Source: Isoetes taiwanensis
Taxonomy: Eukaryota > Streptophyta > Lycopodiopsida > Isoetales > Isoetaceae
DNA: 64,000 bases
Assembly: GCA_021234155.1 (NCBI GenBank)
Contig: JAJEKV010000013.1
Coordinates: forward strand, 20,365,638-20,429,637
Direction of reading: 5' to 3'
The position numbers and the translations under genes are program-made. The stretch's first letter is position 1; every line of letters starts with the position of its first letter. The notes below the pieces were generated by a model. It saw only the letters and a list, made by a program, of their open reading frames with translations. It ran no database searches and was not told the DNA's origin. This document shows positions 1-10,579 of this stretch, one piece after another.

Positions 1-760
1 ATCGCCCCAACATGGCATTTTGTTGAAGAGCCTAAAAGCCTCAAATTGTCCACATTTGGCATACATATCGACCAATGTATTCCATACAAAATGTCGGATG
101 TCAAATTCACCCTCGATAATTAATCTATGGATGTGCCTACCCCGCTTCTATGGCCCAAATGTTTACCAAGAAGCTGAATATTTGCAAAACGGACCTTGCT
201 AGGTTGTATGCCCATGTATTGCATGCTTTCAAAACACTCAAGAGCTAGATATTCTTCTCCATGCGGGGCATAGCCAAAGAATCATAACACCCCATGTCAC
301 CACATCATGGTTAGGTCCCTTTGCCTCCTCCAAGGTCCCACATTTAAAAATACATATCAACCATTGTACTCCCCACGACAATATCAAAAATCCAACCCAT
401 TTAAAATAACCTGAGCCATGAATATGCCTTACCCCGCTGGTAAAGAAGTCCGCTTGCCACACGCTTTCAAAGCATTCAAAGTCACTTCATCGTTTTTGTG
501 TCTTCTAATTGCATTTTATTGAGAAATTGATCACTTGTTCACTTCCCCCATTTTACATGACCGAGATAATTGTGTTCCATGTGAATTGGCTTTGGTTTGG
601 CAATATTTGTTAAATGCTTTGTTTGCATCCATTAATTTTTTCCACAAGAAGCAAAAATATGAACAAATTGATCACCAAGGAGAATGTAATCTAGCCCACT
701 ATGAACCATGAAAAATTTACTTTTCCGCAAGCTTTTCTTTCATGTTTTATACATTGGTGC
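1..760 (-). pseudogene. PPR (pentatricopeptide repeat) protein remnant, continues past window start
   Basis: Read on the minus strand, this stretch gives consecutive PPR motifs. From high to low coordinate: a degenerate repeat with GLDYILLGDQFVHIFASCGK; a repeat with NEVTLNALKACGK; then KCGTLEEAK and HDVVTWGVMI; then GYAPHGEEYLALECFESMQ; and finally NTLVDMYAKCGQFEAFRLF running off the window edge. The alternation of VDMYxKCG and DVVTW-type helices is the signature of PLS-class PPR proteins, which bind organellar RNA and act in editing or processing. The frame changes at least three times (for example between VVTWGVMI and GYAPHG near 265) and contains in-frame stops, so this is a pseudogene or badly sequenced. 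No C-terminal E/DYW domain can be judged because the gene leaves the window. Identity as PPR is secure; the target RNA is unknown. Confidence 0.87.
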
Positions 761-1574
761 AAAGGCTCGAGTTCTTTTCATGATTTGAAAGTTGAGAGAA
801 TTTGATAATCCAAAAGGAACCACATATCCAAAATTTTGCACAAGGTGGTGAATTGCCTCTTGATTGAATCACTTTTGGGATGGGGATCCGGTAGCGGAAA
901 AACCATCCATGAATGCCACCACCACTTACCTTCGCTTGATATCTTTCAACACATGTATAGTGGTGAGTGCACGACCCATCTTGGTATGTTGTAAATTGTC
1001 CCATATTGGTATGTTGTAAATTGTCCCATAACTTACGACTTTTCTCGTGGACGTCATAATATCATCTATCTATCAAAATTTTATAGCAGGGTAAAAACGT
1101 GAAGTCTTTTCATGCTCGTAAGGGCTTGCAAAACTTCACTTCACTGGTTTCTTGGATCTGAAAGGAAAAGGAATCGTCGTAATCAAAACTTTTTTTAATC
1201 AAGTACCTCTGTTTTGCTTGATGTCTTTCATTTTCAAATTCTTATACAAAGGGTGAAAGAAGTCTTCATGGTGGTAACGTTTGTGATGTTTGTAAAAGCA
1301 TGTCTAGATGGCAATTTCATTTAATATCTACAGGAAATTTATCGCCGCAGCCTTGTTTCTTTTGTCCGACTTGCTCTTACAAAGGAGGTTTTGTTTAAGT
1401 CAAAGAGTTTTCAGTTTTGGACATGCAAAAAGTGACAAGTGAACTTGGAGAACTTGGAGAGTTCTAAACTCTGTATTGCTAATATATTGATGCAAAATGG
1501 CTATCCAAAAAGATAAAACATGACACTTTTACCCATAGCTTTCCACATAGTTTCTTATTAATTGTCAAAACAAT
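761..1574. other. Intergenic stretch, no gene recognised
   Basis: AT-rich sequence. The part up to about 1000 may hold more of the degraded PPR N-terminus on the minus strand, but I cannot align it. A short direct duplication (two copies of a 14-base unit near 961-1025) is visible. Nothing else is supported. Confidence 0.4.
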
Positions 1575-3421
1575 TGTCAAATATTTTAAAGTTGCAAGCA
1601 AATATTAATAAGGGCATTCCATCCTCGTGCACGAATTTGTGCAGATACATTAGCACATGCACCAAGAGAAGTTACATTGTTATACTATGCATTTTGAGCA
1701 GATGCTAGGCGCATGGAAGCCCAGTTGCTATGGAAGAATGCTGCAAGAAGAAGAAAAATGGTGGATTGGGGGTCATTAATATTGAAAACTCAAGGTAATT
1801 CCATGGGGAAGCCAAATACCTATGTTGATGTGAAGAAGATAATCGTGATCAAGCACCCGCTCCATTATTATTAGACACTTGATGTCATATGGGCAAATGT
1901 GTGATGCCCATTTGTTTGGGAGTTTATCCGTATGAGATTGGTTTTTCCCCACTCTATTTACTTTCCCTTTACTTTCCATCCCAGCTTTATTTATAAAATG
2001 GATTAAGGCTTGGAATTCAGTTAAAGGTATGTTTACTTGGAAGAAGGGGCTTTCCATGGACTAATCCATTTTTTGAACCCCTAGCTCCTCATTATTAACG
2101 GCACATGAGAAAAAGTTTAGCTTGTCATTTTCCGTCTTTGATCGTGGTAGAGAAGACTTTTTGGAGCACCAAAGGGATTCACTTCATTAGGGGATTTGTT
2201 CAATGAACAAGGTGTCATGTGGAAGGAATCTTGTCTTTGTTGAGCTCCGAGAGAATTGCATGAACCTTTGCCAATAACATCTGGTCCAATAAGGACTTCA
2301 TGAGAATCAAAATGCTTTGGTAGAACAAAGGTATGACATGGGCATGAGCTTCTCCAAGTCGGCTTAAGAGAGAACCTTTTTTGCTTCAACTGAATCACAA
2401 TGGTAGAACAAAGTTTCACGGTTGCGTGATAGCTTTTAGATGCCCCGGTTAAGAGAGAAACTAAACCAACCCATTTCCATGCATATCAAATGGCAAACAG
2501 GGGCTGGTAGATGTTCCAGGAATTTGATCTTTATGTGGGCCAGCCCAATTTTCCCCAAGATTAAGTCCTTTATGTGGCAATTATGGCATAGAGCCTTGTT
2601 TGCCATTAGCAACCAAAAGCTGGTACAGCCGCAGATGAGGTGGTCTAATTATGCCCCGTGTGTTTGAGGCTTGTGGGAGGATGAAGATCATCTTTTAGGA
2701 CCCCATTCTTGATATAACATCGAGCTGGTCCAATGGGTGCTCGGGTTGGGTTCTAATTTATTTGGTTATAACCTCCTTTCAATGAGCTCTCTGGACTTCT
2801 TTATGCCGGAGAACCCAAATGATTGGAGGATCTATATCCTGTTCTGGAGGATTTGAAAGGGGCATAATAACTTCATTTTTAATTTTGAAATTATGCATCC
2901 GGAAGCTGTGATTAAGCAGATTAACTATGATATCAATTGGATCACAGTTGCAGCTTAAAATGTACTTACTGTTAATCTTTGGGTTTCAGAATTATCTTCG
3001 TGCTGGTGCGAAAAATCAAATGGAAGAGAATCAATCTCAGCACCAACCAGGAATGGCTTAAGGTGTTCAGCCCTCCGAATATCTATGGGCATAATGAACC
3101 TTGTCAGTGGGAAAACAAAGGAAGATGTGCCATTGGGCTGATAATGAAGCAGAGAATGACACAGGCACAGGAATCCCATCTATTCAGATTTGAGAATGTT
3201 CTGAGGACCCAGTAGTGGAACGGAGCTGCTTCCCTCTATAGTACCTACTTTATGGTGAAGATGGGCGACTCCCTATAGTACCCCTAAAGTAGGGAAGATG
3301 AGATGATGCTCTCTGTAGTACACTTGCTGTGATCCCCACAACATCTGAGTGGGTCTCATTGTACATAATGCTTTACATTAATACATATATCTAATCTTAC
3401 CTCAAAAAAAAAAAAAAAAAA
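1575..3421 (+). mobile_element. L1-type LINE copy 1: ORF2 C-terminus, 3' UTR and poly(A)
   Basis: A 5'-truncated non-LTR retrotransposon in plus orientation. Near 1750 the frame reads KKNGGLGVINIEN, the segment just after the reverse transcriptase core in plant L1 ORF2 ('W..v..pk..GGLGv'). From about 2440 to 2700 it reads RNLIFMWASPIFPKIKSFMW followed by a WH/RAL segment and EDEDHLL, which matches the plant zf-RVT zinc-binding domain at the ORF2 C-terminus. The copy ends in a 19-base A run at 3403-3421, preceded by an AT-rich tail. In-frame stops and frameshifts interrupt the coding part throughout, so it is dead. No target-site duplication was found. It is one half of a tandem duplication (see 1575-7541). 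Confidence 0.82.
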
Positions 3422-4357
3422 CAAAGGAAGATGGAGACACTGTGGAATCTCCGGTTGAGGTTGCGCATGACCATTTAGGGCAGCAAAGGGAGGTGTTCTT
3501 CTAATGCTTTGGTCTAGAGAATGCCTCAAAGATCGAAAAACATGTCCGGATAAGCTCAGACCATGAAGTAACGACAAACCATATTTGAAGAACAGTGGAC
3601 CACTTTTGACCACAACAGATTTTGGGAGAGATGCGTCAGCTGGAAAAGAGACACAAATACGAGCTCCATTCACAATAGAATGAGCAAGATGGAGACCCAG
3701 ATCATTAGCAATAGCCATCATGAACTTTGGAACTTGTAACTCAATAGAAAAATCTTCCAAGGCAAACCAGCATGGCATCCGAAGTGCACTAGTCTTGATA
3801 GACAAAAAGCTCGGAATGTATACCTGATACAAAAGATAGTGCCCCCATACAGGATCTACCCCTCGCTCCACCAGCTTATCAACTGCTATGGGAGACCCAA
3901 ACATGATCAGGAAATAATTGTTTTGCTTATCAAGGACCTTCAGAGACTCATGCTGGGGTAAACCCAATCACTGTAGATGCTGCTTTAACCAAAAGCCCAT
4001 CCTTCTAAGATCGACAAACCCGACCAATGTTTGCACACACAACGGAAGATGAGAGACAAGATTCATAGGGGTTGGTGGCGTAAATGACCTGTACCTCCCT
4101 CGATCAACCTCAACTATAGGAAGCCCTACATGTGAAAGCGTTAAGCGCTCATTAGTCTCGTAAAAGACACTCTCACGAAAGGAGTTGAATGTCCATCTTA
4201 TCTTCCGCGAAATTTGTAACTCCTTCCGGATATGCAAACACTTCCTTCTTATTATTCTCCATCATAATACTCACATGCAAACAGAACACGAAGCAGAGCG
4301 GTGATACCAGATGTCATATCACGCTTTATCAAATCACTAAAGCGGGCATGTGACACA
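3422..4357 (-). pseudogene. L1 LINE ORF1 (DUF4283/gag-like) fragment, copy 1
   Basis: On the minus strand two adjoining open frames (4237-3968 and 3967-3440) read as the RNA-binding first ORF of plant L1 elements. N-terminal part: VFYETNERLTLSHVGLPIVE and VDLRRMGFWLKQHLQ. After one stop the frame continues with LKVLDKQNNYFLIMFGS, GHYLLYQVYIPSF, then PCWFALEDFSIELQVPKF and NGARICVSFPADASLPKSV. These are the DUF4283 domain and the following 'W..l..lP..l' segment. The fragment stops abruptly at the poly(A) run of the neighbouring plus-strand LINE, so the two are tail to tail. The zinc-knuckle end of ORF1 is absent. The N-terminal proline-rich part is missing in this copy but present in the second copy. 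Confidence 0.75.
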
Positions 4358-4824
4358 CCGAAGATAGGTTCAAATGAGAGGAAAATGATATACCTTCCTT
4401 GATATCAATTGAATGATACATGAAATTTGTCGTATAAAACGAAAAAAATAAAGGAGAAAAACTCAAAACTCATCTAAACTCATTGCCGACGTCAAATATA
4501 TAAAACAATGGCCTTGGGCCCAATATTTTCTCAGCGACGCTGAAGATTACGGAAGGAGGCGATTCTGGTACGTTTTTTTTGGCGGTGCCTCTTGAAACGC
4601 CTAGAATCCGCCCTGACCCGACACGGGCGGTGACGAGGTCATCACTTTCTTTTCGCCTCTTGTTGTAATTTGAACTTTGTCTGTGGTGCAACTTTGGTCT
4701 TCTGGCGAGCCTTTGATGGTGACCTATTTTCGCCAAGACGCTGCCTTTGATGGCTTTCCCGTGGGTGGGGGGGATCCTTGAGCTTGACTGGTGCATTTCA
4801 GCCGTTGGGGAGGCCGGACTAACA
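4358..4824. other. Spacer between duplicated LINE units
   Basis: Unique relative to the second unit. A 108-codon minus-strand frame (4796-4470) is Arg/Lys/Ser-rich and resembles no family I know; it may be 5' UTR of an L1 or chance. TATA-like tracts occur at 4497-4503. Confidence 0.35.
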
Positions 4825-6585
4825 ATTAAATATTTTAAAGCAAAAAATATTTAAAGGGCATTCCATCCTCGTTTGGCCTAATTTTGTGGCAATACATTAA
4901 CATGCATATATAATTGTTAAACTATTAGCATTTTGAGCATATGCTAACGTTGGAAGCCCGGGGTTGAGTGGAAAATACTTGCAAGAAGAAACGGTTTGGT
5001 GGATTGAGGGGTCATTAATATTGAAAAGCAAGGTATAGCTCTTCGAACAAATTTACTTCGTCCCAAAGGTTTCTTATAATCGGATCAAGCACCGGTCTCC
5101 ATTATTATTACCTACACTACTTGGGCAAATGTCCTTGATTTGCATCGGGCGCCGACTTAGATTGGTTTTTCCCCACTCTATTTACTTTCCATTATACTTT
5201 CCATCCTTTATTTATAAAATGGATTAATCAAGGAATTAAGAGACAAAGGTCATGTTTACTTGGAAGAAGGGGCTTTCCATGGACTAATCCATTTTTTGGA
5301 ACCCTGATCTCATTATTAACGACCCTTCTTTGTGTTTAGCTTGTCATTTTCCAGATCAGGCCAGACTTTGGAGCACCAAAGGGATTCACTTCATTAGGGA
5401 TTTGTTCAATGAACAAGGTGTCATCCCCTTTGTGAAAGAGTTTGGCGCAAATGAGGAGGAATTGTGTGCCTTATATATACACATCCGGTCCAATAAGGAC
5501 AAGAATTGGAATCACAATGGTAGAACGAGGCGCCGGTGTAGCAACTTGTTATCGCATAGCTTAAGAGAGATCATGATGGACTTCTTTCTTCAATCACAAT
5601 GGTCGAAATGCCGCTTCCATGTGTCGGCTTTTTCTTTCAGATAGCCTTAAGAGAGATCGACTCAAATTTCCATGCATATCAAATGGCAAACGGGGGGGTA
5701 GGTGTTCCGTGAATTTGATCTTTATCCATGTATACCAATTTTGCCCAAGATTAAGTCCTTTATGTCCATCATTATGGCAAAAGCCCTAGCGACGGATCTT
5801 TTACCGCCGCATGGTAGTCTAATGTATGCCCTTCAGGTGTTTGAGGCCGGGAATGAAGATCATCTTTTTAGGACCCGCATATTGTCCTATGCGCCGACAT
5901 TACACAACCGGCTTCTAATTTATTTGGTTAAAACCTCATGCTTCAATGAGGTCTACTTCTTTCTTTATGCCGGAGAACCCAAATGATTGAGGATCTATAT
6001 CAGAGTGCTCGAGGATTTGAAAGGGCATAATAACTTCATTTTGGTTTTGAAATTATGCATCCTAAGTCATACATTGCTTGTTTTAAAGGATTGTCTAGCA
6101 TGATATCAAAATGGATCACGCGATAATACACAACTTAAAAATGTAACACCTACAAGTCTTTGGGTTTGATAAAACTTTGAATTTAGTGCTTAAAATCAAA
6201 TGGAAGAGAACTCAATCTAAAGCAAAACAAAATGGCTTAATTTTGTTCTATTCCCACTAAGATATCTAACATGGGCATAATGAACCTTGGCCAATTATAG
6301 GGAAAACAAATAAAAGGACCATTGGGATTTATGATCTATAGCCCACGAAGAATCCCAAAATATTCAGGCTTTGAGAATTTTCTAAATGGACCCGGCACTT
6401 GTCCCTTCCCTCATGCTTTTTTAGTACCTACTTTATGGTGAAGATTATCAAAACATCCCTATAGTTCCTAAATTAGTGTCGACTTTCATGATGCTCACCA
6501 TCGTACACTAGGGTGTGAATTAATAAAACATTCTTCTAACCTCATTGTAATAAAAGTATATTAATACATATATCTAATCTTACCT

Positions 6586-6619
<34 letters not shown>

Positions 6620-6625
6620 AAAAAA
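4825..6625 (+). mobile_element. L1-type LINE copy 2: ORF2 C-terminus, 3' UTR and poly(A)
   Basis: Second copy of the plus-strand LINE, aligned along its length with 1575-3421. It keeps GVINIEKQGIALRTNLLRPK near 5015, a 104-codon frame (5330-5644) with CHFPDQARLWSTKGIHFI, and a zf-RVT region near 5700-5900 (FPKIKSFM-like segment, then EAGNEDHLFRTR). The end carries a 33-base A-rich tract at 6586-6618, longer than in copy 1. Differences from copy 1 are mostly small indels. Some segments are better preserved here (Q-G-I-A-L-R-T) and others in copy 1, so neither is simply derived from the other by decay. Confidence 0.8.
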
Positions 6626-8004
6626 TAAAGATGGAGACCCTAGTTGCCTTAAGCTTCGCAGATGCCACCCTCAAATGGAGGTGTTCTTCTAATGCGAAAA
6701 CTAGAGAATGCCTCATGCTCTTAGCAACAGCTCGACCATTAAAAAACGCCAAACCATATTTGAAGAAGGGAAGGCAACCAATTTTTTTCTTCTTTGGTTT
6801 TTTTTTTTTACTTTTTAGATTGAATTATTATTTGCTTAAATTGTTATTATTATTTTTTTCAAAATAGAATGAGCAAGATGGAGACCACGGATCATTAGCA
6901 ATAGCCATCATGAACTTTGGAACTTGTAACTCAATAGAAAAATCTTCCAAGGGCCTAACATGGCATCCTAACCCGCACTAGTCTTGAAAAACAACAAAAA
7001 ACCTAAAAACTATAAAACAAAAAAAAAAAAAAGGTTTTGGGTGGCAAATCTAAGGTTCGCTCCAAATTATCAACTGCTATGGAATGGGAGAAAAAACATG
7101 ATCAGAAATAATTGTTTTGCTTATCAAGGACCTTCAGAGAACATCTTTGGGGTAAACCCAATCACTGTAGATGCTGCTTTAACTAAAAGCCCATCCTTCT
7201 AAGATCGACAAACTGACCAGTAAAGTGACACACAACAGCATGAGAGACAAGATTCTGAATATACTGTAAATGTACCCCGTGATCAACCTCAACTATAGGA
7301 AGCCCCGCCTGTGTGAAAGCGTTAGCGCACTCATTAGTCTCGTAAAAGACACTCTCTGAAGGGAGTTGAATGTCCATCTTATCTTCCGCAGCTTGTAACT
7401 CCTTCAGATATGCAAACACTTCCTTCTTATTATTCTCCATCATAATACCCGATTTTATTAAAAAAATTTTATTTTTGACTTTATACCAGATGTCATATCA
7501 CGCTTTATCAAATCACTAAAGCGTGCATGTGACACACGAGCAATTGTATCACTAGAGGTCCAAGGAGCAGGAGCAGAAGCAAGAGCAGGCAAAAGACCCG
7601 CAGAAGAGGAAGGAGTAGAAGGCAAAATCCAACAGAGGTAGATGGAAAATGGGAAGCACGAGGACTGGGATGTACAGGAGAACAAGGACCCGCAGTTGCA
7701 GCAGACGAGGGAGCATTGAGAGGCGGGAATTGTTGCAAATTAGTGGATGCATTAGCAGACGGATGTGCAAAAGCAAGAGGATTGAGACGTGAGTTAGCAA
7801 GCAAGGAAGAAGGAATTCAGAAGCACCAGATTGCATAGGGGAGGCAGAAACAAAAGAGAAAACAATAGAAGGATATCCTAGTGCCATGGAAGCAGAATTG
7901 ATAGAAGAAATAATAACTGAAGACATACCAGGGTTAACCACAGAGGTCGAAATGGGAAACCCCAAATACGGCACTGATTCCGATGTTGGGCTGCCTGATG
8001 CCAT
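6626..8004 (-). pseudogene. L1 LINE ORF1 with N-terminus, copy 2
   Basis: Minus-strand ORF1 with its likely initiator at 8004 (MASGSPTSESVPYLGFPIS). The N-terminal third is Ser/Pro/Ala-rich and switches frame twice (near 7800 and 7600). It continues as NSRLNPLAFAHPSANASTN and then APAPWTSSDTIARVSHARFS. The folded part follows (MMENNKKEVFAYLKELQAAE, then VFYETNECANAFTQAGLPIV) and runs into a badly degraded DUF4283 segment at about 7170-6630. It ends at the poly(A) run of LINE copy 2. ORF1 of plant L1 elements is an RNA-binding chaperone that coats the element RNA. The Leu-rich frames at 7508-7804 and 7552-7800 are out-of-frame readings of this same region. Confidence 0.72.
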
Positions 8005-9146
8005 ACACCGACAAAAAGCTTATAGTCCGAGCTTTCCAACGCACCAAAAATCGTCCAAATCCGATACCCGAGGAGAGAGATACACACAGAAACGGCACAC
8101 GGCGCCTCACATGGCGCGTCATTGCATATTCAAGCATATTCAAGGAGAATTTTCAACAGCAATAATGCAAAAAAATTGGAATCATAAGTGTTGATGTTTT
8201 CAACGAGACTATAAAGACTATAGCTACATAGGCAAATAATTTATTATAAATATAACATGATGTACTTATGTCATCTTATGGGCCTGAAAACCTTCCAAAG
8301 ATGCAACTTCTATTCAATTCAAAAGTCTGCTTCAACTTCTAGCAGATCCATTGATTTAATGTTTTACAAAAAATGTCATTGGAAGAGGTAAAAATTGTAT
8401 GGACTAGTTGAGTCTATTTTTTCTCTAGGATTCGATGGTCTACATTCAATAACTCCAAATAGGGTGTTGAATATCAGAAAACAAAAGCAGGCGACATCCA
8501 CAAAAAGAATTACCGCCATATGTCACACTCGGATTGATCCATCCGGCTGAAAGCAGCTTGGCTATAGGACAGCTTAGACGTCATTCTGCTTTGCCTTCCA
8601 ATGATATACCCCCACATTCTGTTTTGCCTTCCAATGATATGCTGCCACGTGGCACTCTTTCTTTCGCAGGAAGTACAGTTATGAACATCTTTATTTTTTT
8701 TTGTCAAGCTTTCTACTTCAACTGTTGGGATTGATGACAGATGACGCAGAACGGATGTCTAATAATCCTCCCGGTTATAGGGAAGGTCATGTGAGTGACC
8801 TTTCTTGTATACATTATGTTTCATTTGTCTTTTTTACCATATGGCTGACCTCCTTCCCTTCCACCCCCACCTTGGCATTTTGACCTCCATCTCTTCCTTT
8901 TCCTTCGCCATAACCTCACCTTTGACTACTTACGCCTCATTTTCGTTTTTCGTTGGGATCCGAATTAACTTTCGTCTCAATTTCCTTCTTGACCTTCCTT
9001 TTGACTGGTACTAACATGCCTCCATCCTCTTCCTCCATCTCGTCCCTCGTTTGCTAGAGTATGTTCCTATTGGGGCCCTTATTTATGGCTTTACGCATAT
9101 GGTATTATTTGTCTTCTGACATCACCACACTTGGATCATCTTCCTT
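8005..9146. other. No gene; short repeats and an inverted repeat
   Basis: Upstream flank of the minus-strand ORF1 (possible L1 5' UTR up to about 8200). A 25-30 base direct repeat with TTCTGTTTTGCCTTCCAATG lies near 8583-8640. An inverted repeat AAGGTCA/TGACCTT with a six-base loop lies at about 8783-8802. No supported coding sequence. Confidence 0.45.
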
Positions 9147-9710
9147 TTTATGCTTCTCTTTGTCTTGATAGGGAGTATCTTACGTGGAACATTGTATACA
9201 AGGTGTTATATTGGGCACATTCTCATTTTGTGCATGGTGCTGGTTCTGCGTGATTCTAGTTCTCTCGAGCAATCCATTTCTAGGTGTCTATTGAGGGTTT
9301 TTGCACTTGTAGTGGATCTTTTTCTATTTGGTATGGTCATTATTGGCATATTTGCTATTTGGCTTTATCTCGATAAGATGCATATTGCGTTTGGCACTGC
9401 ATTGGGATTTTTCGACATGGGTTTCTATTAGATTATCTTTCATTTTTATGCTTCTCTTTATCTAGATGTGGGGTGTCCTATGTTCTTGTTCACAAGGTGT
9501 TATATTGGGCACATTCTAATTTTATGCATGGTATTGCTATTTAACTTTATCTGGATATGATGCATATTGCGTTTGGCACCACATTGAGATTTTGCGACAT
9601 GGGTTTCTATTGGATCATTTTTTCCTTTTATGCTTCTCTTTATCTAGATGTGGCGTGTCTTACGTTGCTGCTGTACACAAGGTGTTATATTGGGCACATT
9701 CTAATGGCCA
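9147..9710. repeat. Imperfect tandem repeat, period about 180 bp
   Basis: The segment ACAAGGTGTTATATTGGGCA recurs near 9199, 9491 and 9676, and ATGCATATTGCGTTTGGCAC recurs near 9378 and 9558. The last two units are 180 bases apart. Units alternate two modules (a TTATGCTTCTCTTT module and a TTGCGTTTGGCAC module). No coding sequence is convincing; the hydrophobic frames reflect the T-rich composition. Confidence 0.8.
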
Positions 9711-9937
9711 CTTTTAGTTTGTTTCGTGTTCTTGACGTTCTTTTTTATGGTTTTACATTGATGCTTATCTTTCTCTAGATGTCGCGTTTTTTTATGGATC
9801 GTTTTTTGTTGGGTGGTGGTGTTTATTTCCACCGTGATGGTGACGCTCCTTTCTATTTATCGTGTTTAATGATGTTGTAAATAACATTGTCTAGCGTTAT
9901 TTTGCAATGCATATTTCTTTTTACATGATTGTTATCC

Positions 9938-10203
9938 ACCCGTGGGGTGACGCTTTTTTCCACCATAAAGGTGATGCTATCTCCACCTGCGGGTGATGCT
10001 GTTTATTTCCACCTCGAGGGTGACGCATCTTTCTTTTTACGTAATTGGTTTCCACCTGTTGGGTGATGCATAATTGTTCTCCACCCGTTGGGTGATGCTA
10101 TCTCCACCTGCGGGTGATGCTGTTTATTTCCACCTCGAGGGTGACGCATATTTCTTTTTTCCACTTGTTGGGTGATGCTGTTCTCCACCCTATTGGGTGA
10201 TGC
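9938..10203. repeat. Minisatellite of short CCACC(C)/GGGTG hairpins
   Basis: About nine units of the form CCACCCGTTGGGTGATGC, with spacers of 5-30 bases. Each unit is a tiny inverted repeat (CACCC-loop-GGGTG). A larger 75-base block containing three units (from CTATCTCCACCTGCGGGTGA) occurs twice, near 9970 and 10089. Confidence 0.85.
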
Positions 10204-10235
10204 TCTCTTTTTCTGCTACATGTTGGATTTTCTCT

Positions 10236-10579
10236 AACCATTCACGGGTGTTTTTTTGAGTTCTTTGTGTTGCTTGCAGGTTTTACGCCATCGGCTTATA
10301 GTTGAGGAAGTTCTCTGGTAGTCGGCCGGTTTTGTGTCTCTTGCGAGTCCTTTCCCAGAATAGCATCGATCCGAGCCATCGGATCGCCATTCTGGGAAGG
10401 GACGAGCTACTATATAAGGTTGTTTCCTCTTTCGGACCGGTTATCGACGCCCTCTCACAGCAGCTCTTCTTCTATTCTCGTTGCTTCCCTCCCTTCCCGC
10501 CCTGCTGCGGGGGAGCATGGGTTTGCTTTTCTCTAACCATTCATGGGTGTTTTTCTGGGTTTTTTGGTGTTGCTTGCAG
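10236..10579 (+). repeat. Duplicated segment resembling an intron 3' end
   Basis: A roughly 45-base segment at 10236-10279 recurs at 10530-10579. Both copies contain TTTCTCTAACCATTCA, a T/G-rich tract and TTGTGTTGCTTGCAGG or close to it. CTAAC matches the plant branch-point consensus and TTGCAG a 3' splice acceptor at a natural distance, so each copy could act as an acceptor. What exons they would join is not clear. Confidence 0.6.
10348..10419 (+). promoter_or_regulatory. Long imperfect palindrome immediately upstream of a TATA box
   Basis: 10348-10401 is an inverted repeat. The left arm contains CCTTTCCCAGAAT then CGATCCGA; the right arm has TCGGATCG then ATTCTGGGAAGG; the centre is GCCA. 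Ten bases downstream comes TATATAAGG (10411-10419), a canonical plant TATA box, followed by a T/C-rich tract and open frames. A 16-base sequence CTCTTGCGAGTCCTTT that overlaps the left arm recurs at about 10870-10885. I infer a core promoter, possibly of a retroelement LTR; the downstream transcript is not identified. Confidence 0.6.

Larger units (their letters stand above)
1575..7541. repeat. Tandem segmental duplication (unit about 2.8 kb) of LINE + inverted ORF1
   Basis: 1575-4357 is repeated at 4825-7541 in the same order and orientation: LINE 3' half (plus), poly(A), ORF1 (minus), ending with the same ATGTCATATCACGCTTTATC-containing segment (near 4313 and 7491). The two units diverge by many short indels and substitutions. 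Confidence 0.85.

Noticed and set aside
7508-8004. Leu-rich putative membrane protein on the minus strand
   Set aside because: Out-of-frame readings of the Ser/Pro/Ala-rich L1 ORF1 N-terminus; frames switch at indels.
9150-9431. Hydrophobic membrane protein
   Set aside because: Frame lies in T-rich tandem repeats and does not stay open in neighbouring units.
9938-10203. CRISPR array
   Set aside because: Units are short and spacers irregular and partly repeated; plant nuclear context; it is a minisatellite.
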